From: JBBRCE01 sp038205115
GTDB taxonomy: Bacteria; Planctomycetota; Planctomycetia; Pirellulales; JBBRCE01
Direction of reading: 5' to 3'
Assembly (NCBI GenBank): GCA_038205115.1
Contig: JBBRCE010000021.1
Coordinates: 1 to 64,000 of the forward strand
DNA length: 64,000 bases
Numbering within the stretch: the stretch's first letter is position 1; the number at the start of each line of letters is the position of its first letter. The notes under the pieces were generated by a model. That model was not told the origin of the DNA, ran no database searches, and saw only the letters and a list, made by a program, of their open reading frames with translations. Position numbers and translations under genes: made by a program. Positions 58,595-64,000 of the stretch are shown here, in pieces.

Positions 58595-60919
58595 ATGACA
58601 ATTGTTCGCGTCTCCCTGTTGGCGGGTTTGATTTCGTTTGCCTCGATCAGCGTCGTTTCCGCGGCGCCGGTTGTGCTGGGGTTAACCAGTAAACATCCGC
58701 TGACCGAGGCGCAAAGCGGAGAACTGTTGCTCAACGAACTCCGTTGCAACGCCTGCCACCAGCGTCAAAGCGCAACGGCGTTACCAGAACGGTTTGCGCC
58801 GGATTTGACCGATGTTGGCGGCCGCATCTCGCCCGAGTATCTGCAGCGATTCATCGCCGCGCCTTCGGCCGCGCATCGGGGGACGACCATGCCAGACGTG
58901 CTGGAGTCGCTGCCTGCCGAGCAGCGGCAGCAGGCTGCACGGGCGCTGGCGCAGTTTCTGATTGCGCGCTCGGGGCACAAATTTGAGCCGGCGGCCATGA
59001 AGGACGATCGCAGCGCGGCCGGCAAAGAATTGTTTCACACCGTGGGTTGCGTGGCGTGCCACGGCCCACGCGACGAGCATGCCGTCGACATCGAGGCCGA
59101 TCAGGTGGTCGATCTCGCGCACCTGGCGGCCAAATACAGTGCGGCATCGCTACGCGACTTTCTGTTTCAACCGGCGCGCGTTCGCGCTTCGGGCCGCATG
59201 CCGGACATGAAACTTACGCCGGACGAGGCGCAATCCATTGCTGGCTACCTGCTGGGCAAAGCGGCTTCGCCCGCCGCTGCGTTCGAACCGCAAAAGGAAC
59301 TGATCGAGCAAGGCAAAACGCTGTTTGCACAATATCAATGCGCGGCCTGTCATAAACTGCCGGATCTGCCTGCGGTGGCGGCGGTGACCAAAGGGCCGCT
59401 GAATGCGGACCGCGGTTGCCTGACAAACGCGGTTGGCAAAACGCCCAACTACCATTTGAGCGATTCGCAGATCAAAGCCATTCGCGCGGCGTTGGCGGCC
59501 AAGCCAGCCAAACCGGACGATCAAACCGAAGTCGCGCTGATGCTGACGACCTTCAATTGCATTGCTTGTCACGTCCGCGACAGCTACGGCGGCATTGCCG
59601 AAAACCGGAATGCCTATTTTCAAACCAATCAACCGATGATGGGAGACGACGCGCGAATTCCGCCGCCGCTGACGTTGGCCGGCGCGAAATTAAAACCGGC
59701 CTGGATGAAAAAAGTGTTGTACGACGCCGAAAGCGTGCGGCCGTACATGTTTACGCGGATGCCGCAATTTGGCGAGCCCAACCTGCGCGGTCTGCCGGAA
59801 CGGCTCGATCGAATGGACGTCGTGGAAGAGGTCGAGATGAACATTCCCAGTGGCGAAAATGAGAATAAAAAAAGTTCTCCATCCGAAAAGGAACTACGCA
59901 CCGCCGGCCGCGAACTGCTGGGCGATAAGGGCCTGAGTTGCGTCGCCTGCCATCAATTCAATGGCAAGGCCTCGCCGAACCATCAGGGCATCGACCTGAT
60001 GACATCCTACCAGCGGCTCAAACCCAGTTGGTTTTATCGCTTTGTGATTAACCCCAACGTGTACCGTCCGCGGATCGTCATGCCCCAGGCTTGGCCCGGC
60101 GGCAAGGCGATGCAAAAAACCATTCTGGCCGGTGATACCAAGACGCAAATCAGCGCCATCTGGTATTACCTCTCGCTGGGGACTTCGGCGCAAGATCCTT
60201 CGGGCATTCGCGCGGTCGAAACCAAACTGCAGGTCACGGATGCCGCGCGAACGTATCGCGGGCGCAGTACAGTTGCCGGATATCGCGGAATTGCCGTCGG
60301 TCTTCCGGGCGGAACCAGCTACGCCTTCAATGCCGAAACCGGCAGCCTATCGGCCATCTGGCGCGGCGAATTCATCCGCGTCGATCGCAGCGGGCAAGGC
60401 TCCGGCGCGTTCAACCCCGCCAGCCGCGCGATTGCGTTGCCGCAAGATGTTTCGTTGACGGAACTGACCGACGAAAAAACGCCCTGGCCGCTGCGGCCCA
60501 CCATGACCAAGGCCGCGCCGGTCAATCCGGATCCGCTGTATCCCAAGAATCACGGCTATCAATTCAAGGGCTACTATCTGGACGAAAGCTCGGTGCCTAC
60601 CTTCATGTATCGCCTGGGCGACATTGAAATTGAAGATCGCTCGACGCCGGAAAAAACGGACGCCGGCGTCAAGCTGCACCGCACGCTGCAGTTTTCCGCG
60701 TCGTCGCCGCATACGATTTGGTTTCGTGGATTGACCGGCAAGATTGAGGCCGCGTCCAAGCAGCAGTTCAAAACGGCCGATCTGCAGTTGACCTTGCCGA
60801 AAGGCGAATCGCTGCTGCGGGCTATGGCCAACGACCCGAACCAATGGGAGTTGCTCCTCAAACTGGAAATTCCCCAAGGCAAATCAACCGCCGAATTCAT
60901 TTATGAACCGCTTAAATAA
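58595..60919 (+). CDS. exported pentaheme c-type cytochrome
   Basis: A 774-residue protein started at the ATG at 58595 (MTIVRVSLLAGLISFASISV, cleavage after VSA). Five heme motifs CxxCH are visible: CNACH (51-55), CVACH (152-156), CAACH (249-253), CIACH (322-326) and CVACH (449-453). Residues about 530-774 form a non-heme C-terminal part (TSYAFNAETGSLSAIWRGEF). It is likely a periplasmic electron carrier or cytochrome-linked dehydrogenase partner. The downstream gene overlaps it by 17 bases, so a tight functional pair is expected. Confidence 0.85.
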   Translation: MTIVRVSLLAGLISFASISVVSAAPVVLGLTSKHPLTEAQSGELLLNELRCNACHQRQSATALPERFAPDLTDVGGRISPEYLQRFIAAPSAAHRGTTMPDVLESLPAEQRQQAARALAQFLIARSGHKFEPAAMKDDRSAAGKELFHTVGCVACHGPRDEHAVDIEADQVVDLAHLAAKYSAASLRDFLFQPARVRASGRMPDMKLTPDEAQSIAGYLLGKAASPAAAFEPQKELIEQGKTLFAQYQCAACHKLPDLPAVAAVTKGPLNADRGCLTNAVGKTPNYHLSDSQIKAIRAALAAKPAKPDDQTEVALMLTTFNCIACHVRDSYGGIAENRNAYFQTNQPMMGDDARIPPPLTLAGAKLKPAWMKKVLYDAESVRPYMFTRMPQFGEPNLRGLPERLDRMDVVEEVEMNIPSGENENKKSSPSEKELRTAGRELLGDKGLSCVACHQFNGKASPNHQGIDLMTSYQRLKPSWFYRFVINPNVYRPRIVMPQAWPGGKAMQKTILAGDTKTQISAIWYYLSLGTSAQDPSGIRAVETKLQVTDAARTYRGRSTVAGYRGIAVGLPGGTSYAFNAETGSLSAIWRGEFIRVDRSGQGSGAFNPASRAIALPQDVSLTELTDEKTPWPLRPTMTKAAPVNPDPLYPKNHGYQFKGYYLDESSVPTFMYRLGDIEIEDRSTPEKTDAGVKLHRTLQFSASSPHTIWFRGLTGKIEAASKQQFKTADLQLTLPKGESLLRAMANDPNQWELLLKLEIPQGKSTAEFIYEPLK

Positions 60920-62408
60920 TTATCTGCTGACACTGTCCTTGATTGCCGGTTGCTTGCTCGCCAACACGTCCGCCCGCGCGGAAGAAGTGGGCGACCGCTG
61001 GGGAACCGAGCAGCGCGAGCGCGAGTTCTACCCGATTGTGAATCTGCCGATTCCCAGCGAACTGGTGATCGAAGCCGGGGCGTTTGTCGTCATGCCGGAC
61101 GGCAACGTGGCGGTTGGCACCCGGCATGGCGAAATCTACATCATCAGCGGCGTGGATCAAAAAAAGCCCAGCCCCACGTATCATTTGTTCGCCACCGGCA
61201 TGGACGAAATCTTTGGCCTGGATTATCGCGACAATGCGTTTTACGTGACGCAAAGTTGCGAAGTCACCCGCGTCAGCGACACCCGGCATACTGGCAAAGC
61301 CGATCGCTTCGAGACAATTTCCGACGCCTGGGGATATGCCAATTACCACGAGTACGCGTTTGGCTCTAAGCTCGACCCGCAAGGCAATATGTATGTGACG
61401 TTGGGACTTTCGTTTTCTTACGAATCGCACGCGCTGTTCCGCGGCTGGGCAATGCAGATCACGCCTGACGGAAAAACGGTGCCACTGGCCAGTGGGCTAC
61501 GCAGTCCAGCCGGCATCGGTCCGAACGAGCATGGCGCGCTGATGTACATGGAAAGTCAGGGGCCTTGGAATTGCGCCTGCAGTTTGAAGTCCGTTACGCC
61601 TGGCAGTTTTCATGGACATCCGGCCAGCTTTAATTGGTACAAGTATGTTCCAAATATGGGTCCGGTTCCGACCATGCCCAAGTCTGGTTCGAGCATCATC
61701 GTCGAAAAAGAACGCGTCAAACAACTGACGCCCTACGCGGTGATTTTTCCGTACATCCGCATGGGCCGTTCGCTGACGGGTTTTACCGTGAATCGCACCC
61801 AAGGCAAATTCGGGCCATTTGACGATCAGTTGTTTCTCGGCGATTTCACGCTGTCGATCATCGTCCGCGCCACCACCGAACAGATCAACGGCGTGTGGCA
61901 AGGCGCGTGTTACCCATTTCGCGAAGGGCTTTCGACCGGCATCCTGAATGTGACGTTTACGCCGGAAGGCAATTTGCTCACCGGCGGTACCAATCGCGGT
62001 TGGCCCGTTCGCGGCATCAAACCGTTCGCGCTCGAGCGTTTGCAATGGAGCGGCAAGATGCCGTTCGAAATTCAAAAAGTCACGATCGAGCCCGATGGCT
62101 TTAAGGTGGCCTTCACCAAGCCGGTCGATCGCGAGACGGGCGCGGCCGCAGCCTCGTATCAGTTATCGACGTTTACTCATCCGTATCACGCCGGTTATGG
62201 CGGTCCGGAAATTGAACAGACAAAGCCGGTGGTCAAATCGGCGGCGCTGGCCGAGGATGGACTGTCCGTGCATCTGACGTTGGACAAGATGATCAAAGGT
62301 CACGTCTACGAGTTCGACCTCGCGGCGCTGCGTTCGCGCGATAAGGACGAGTTGTTGCACCGCAACGCCTATTACACGGTCAACGAAGTGCCAGCGGCCG
62401 CAAAGTAA
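60903..62408 (+). CDS. exported beta-propeller protein coupled to the pentaheme cytochrome
   Basis: A 501-residue protein started at the ATG at 60903, inside the 3' end of the cytochrome gene. The signal peptide (MNRLNNYLLTLSLIAGCLLANTSARAE) is followed by propeller-like segments (VVMPDGNVAVGTRHGEIYII, MDEIFGLDYRDNAFYVTQSC, YGSKLDPQGNMYVTLGLSF-type, DDQLFLGDFTLSIIVRATTE). The C-terminal about 130 residues form a separate strand domain. These features resemble PQQ/heme-associated planctomycete dehydrogenases, but no cofactor motif is certain. Together with the cytochrome gene it forms a likely periplasmic oxidation system. Confidence 0.7.
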   Translation: MNRLNNYLLTLSLIAGCLLANTSARAEEVGDRWGTEQREREFYPIVNLPIPSELVIEAGAFVVMPDGNVAVGTRHGEIYIISGVDQKKPSPTYHLFATGMDEIFGLDYRDNAFYVTQSCEVTRVSDTRHTGKADRFETISDAWGYANYHEYAFGSKLDPQGNMYVTLGLSFSYESHALFRGWAMQITPDGKTVPLASGLRSPAGIGPNEHGALMYMESQGPWNCACSLKSVTPGSFHGHPASFNWYKYVPNMGPVPTMPKSGSSIIVEKERVKQLTPYAVIFPYIRMGRSLTGFTVNRTQGKFGPFDDQLFLGDFTLSIIVRATTEQINGVWQGACYPFREGLSTGILNVTFTPEGNLLTGGTNRGWPVRGIKPFALERLQWSGKMPFEIQKVTIEPDGFKVAFTKPVDRETGAAAASYQLSTFTHPYHAGYGGPEIEQTKPVVKSAALAEDGLSVHLTLDKMIKGHVYEFDLAALRSRDKDELLHRNAYYTVNEVPAAAK

Positions 62409-62563
62409 GCTCGCAAAAACGCGGTGAGTGGCAGCCGCCGGTGCCATCGCGCCCGGCATGCTGGCAAACGTGGCGCGACTGTTCTTGCCAGAATCGGCCG
62501 ATCCGCCTAGAATCCGCCCCCATCGGATGGAACCGACCGATCTCACCGCGCAGGGACGCTCTC

Positions 62564-63169
62564 ATGATCGACGCTCGACATATCACCAATTTGCAGCAAG
62601 CCACCGTCACGCTCTGGCATCGGCAAGACGTTGCCAATCCGTACGAAGGCTTCAACTTTGTGGTCTGCGAGCAGCATAAATTCAACTATCTGCTCTGGCA
62701 CGAAGAAGACATTGCCCGCAGTCCGGACGCCGGCGACGCTAAGATTGCCGCGGTGAAGCGGGCCATCGATCAGTACAACCAGCAGCGCAACGACTGGATC
62801 GAAAAAATCGATGAACAGATCAAGCGCGAAGTCGATCGCCGCAATGTGGCCGTCATGCCCGGCGCGCGGTTGAATACCGAAACGCCCGGCGCTACGATCG
62901 ATCGGTTGTCGATCATCGCGCTACGTATCTATCACATGCGCGAACAGACCGAGCGATTGGACGCATCGGTGGAGCATTTGGCCAGCACGCGGCACAAGCT
63001 GGCCGTGCTGGAAGTTCAGCATCACGACCTAACCACCTCGCTGGGCGAACTGCTCGGCGATATTCTCTGTGGCCGCAAACGACTGAAGAGCTACCGCCAG
63101 TTCAAAATGTACAACGATCCGGCGCTGAACCCCTATCTGTATCAGTCGCAACCGCGGAAGGCCGGCTAA
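62564..63169 (+). CDS. DUF4254 domain protein
   Basis: A 201-residue protein started at the ATG at 62564. It reads MIDARHITNLQQATVTLWHR, then FNFVVCEQHKFNYLLWHEED and LSIIALRIYHMREQTER. This is a typical DUF4254 protein of about 200 residues, mostly helical. Function is unknown. DUF4254 genes often lie near glycan or LPS genes elsewhere; here there is no such neighbour. Confidence 0.75.
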   Translation: MIDARHITNLQQATVTLWHRQDVANPYEGFNFVVCEQHKFNYLLWHEEDIARSPDAGDAKIAAVKRAIDQYNQQRNDWIEKIDEQIKREVDRRNVAVMPGARLNTETPGATIDRLSIIALRIYHMREQTERLDASVEHLASTRHKLAVLEVQHHDLTTSLGELLGDILCGRKRLKSYRQFKMYNDPALNPYLYQSQPRKAG

Positions 63170-63204
63170 CGGCAATGGCTGCGGCGTGTGTTGGCGCAGC
63201 GCGG

Positions 63205-63564
63205 TCAATTCACTTCGATTTCGTTGGAGATCGAGCGTTGTCCGGCGCCGTCGATGGCTGCGTGCTGCGCGAGTTGCTTACTGTAAAATGTCGAACAGTT
63301 GCCGCTGAGTCGCACCCGATCAACATCAACCTCCACGCACAACTGGCGAATCGACTGACCGGTGCTTTCGCGAACATCGCGGGCAATGCGTTCGGCCAGC
63401 GCCCGGCATTCGGCCGTTTTCATCAGAGCGTTGGACAGTGTTCCAACCGGGGACGCGGGCGACTGCGCCGCGGAATTTTTGGGGACGGCGGCCGCGGGAC
63501 GCTCGGTCCGATTGCGTGCTCCGACAACGGTTGCCCCCGACTGCTGCAAACTCCTGGCCGCCAT
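63205..63564 (-). CDS. BON-like domain protein
   Basis: A 119-residue protein with GGAGG six bases before the ATG at 63564 on its strand. After a Ser/Pro/Ala-rich head, residues about 52-119 read like a BON domain (ALAERIARDVRESTGQSIRQ, VDRVRLSGNCSTFYSKQLAQ, SNEIEV). BON domains bind membranes or proteins in the envelope. No signal peptide is clear, so location is uncertain. Confidence 0.55.
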   Translation of the reverse strand: MAARSLQQSGATVVGARNRTERPAAAVPKNSAAQSPASPVGTLSNALMKTAECRALAERIARDVRESTGQSIRQLCVEVDVDRVRLSGNCSTFYSKQLAQHAAIDGAGQRSISNEIEVN

Positions 63565-64000
63565 GCTACCCTCCGATTGAGCGCTAAAGCAATTGCAATC
63601 GGTCGTCCTGTCCGATCACCGTCGCGCTAGTTGAAGAGGAGCGTCCGTGTTCCTCACCGCCGGAATGTCCGGTTGTATTGCTGACTCGCACGGCAGGTCG
63701 TTAAGTCACCGGGTGGACCAGAATTCCACGGGAATGACAGCCTGCATCGGTTCGCAGCAGTTCCACTCTAGGAAATTCGAAGCGGCGATGTCAATTTCAG
63801 TTTGGGATTTTTTTCGTGACGTCGCTAGCAACGTCGGAAGAATCTCAATGATTTTGCAATCCGCGTCGGACAACTGCGTTTCGGCGGCAAAGTGATTACG
63901 GTTAAACGACAGAACTGCGGCCACATTTTGGCGGCTTCGCGCCGGCCGTAGAAATTGCAGCGCGGTACACAAATTGCTAGCAGCCGTTAGTGGTTCTCAA
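63565..64000. other. right-end region with an unrecognised reverse frame
   Basis: It has no recognised gene. A reverse frame at 63706-63972 (88 codons, TTG start, stop codon upstream at 63997-63999) reads LSFNRNHFAAETQLSDADCK and could be a small gene or chance. Confidence 0.35.

Overview
The window looks like chromosomal DNA from a planctomycete, most likely of the Pirellulales type. The evidence is a cluster of family signatures: a DUF1549/DUF1553 protein with a planctomycete cytochrome motif, a BBP7-type beta-barrel, an LEPR-XLL (LEQLEPRVML) secretion-type N-terminus on a surface protein, small conserved planctomycete proteins, tetrapeptide-repeat surface proteins and an ECF sigma factor paired with an anti-sigma/VWA protein. 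Coding density is ordinary, and no plasmid, phage or CRISPR structure is visible. The only mobile-element trace is the C-terminal end of a transposase at the left edge.

Layout. 1-6.1 kb: transposase remnant, DUF1549/DUF1553 cytochrome protein, BBP7 barrel (reverse), membrane-anchored tetratricopeptide-type protein. 6.1-11 kb: RluD-like pseudouridine synthase, glutamine amidotransferase (TrpG/PabA), tRNA-Thr(CGU), a protein joining TPRs to two RNA-polymerase-alpha C-terminal domains, a CitG-like protein and a PTPS/QueD-like enzyme. 11.2-12.9 kb: CheX and FliG. 13-22.4 kb (reverse): two tandem paralogous exported proteins, a large YfbK-like VWA protein with a cytoplasmic anti-sigma-like head, its ECF sigma factor, and a WxxGxW/coiled-coil protein. 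23.7-28.5 kb: an alpha/beta-hydrolase fold protein lacking its catalytic residues, a GNAT, and complex I genes nuoA-nuoC-(unknown)-nuoD without nuoB. 29.6-35 kb: ECF sigma factor, RarD-like permease, thioredoxin-fold protein with EF-hand-like loops, TatC with a very large loop. 35.3-45.7 kb: small basic protein, RecO, BamD-like and LptE-like lipoproteins, GT2-TPR protein, Hpt protein, ManA, Der, UbiE/MenG and UbiX. 46-49.6 kb: a HEAT/Clp-ATPase/release-factor fusion. 49.9-64 kb: cyclophilin surface protein, cystathionine gamma-synthase and gamma-lyase, exported propeller proteins, ASCH protein, GH15 glycosidase, pentaheme cytochrome with a downstream propeller protein, DUF4254 and BON proteins.

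Functional picture. The genes serve a Gram-negative envelope (BamD, LptE, barrel, TatC), a menaquinone/complex I respiratory chain (nuo, UbiE, UbiX), periplasmic c-type cytochrome chemistry, motility signalling, transsulfuration and general housekeeping (Der, RecO, RluD).

The most unusual locus is 46064-49639: HEAT repeats, two Clp-type AAA+ modules (with an IGF tripeptide where ClpP-binding loops lie) and a full-length RF2-like module that has lost GGQ. It may be an undescribed ribosome-associated unfoldase. Other points worth checking are the TPR-double-alphaCTD protein, the pseudo-hydrolase, the nuo cluster lacking nuoB, and a short dispersed AT-rich repeat at three gene borders.
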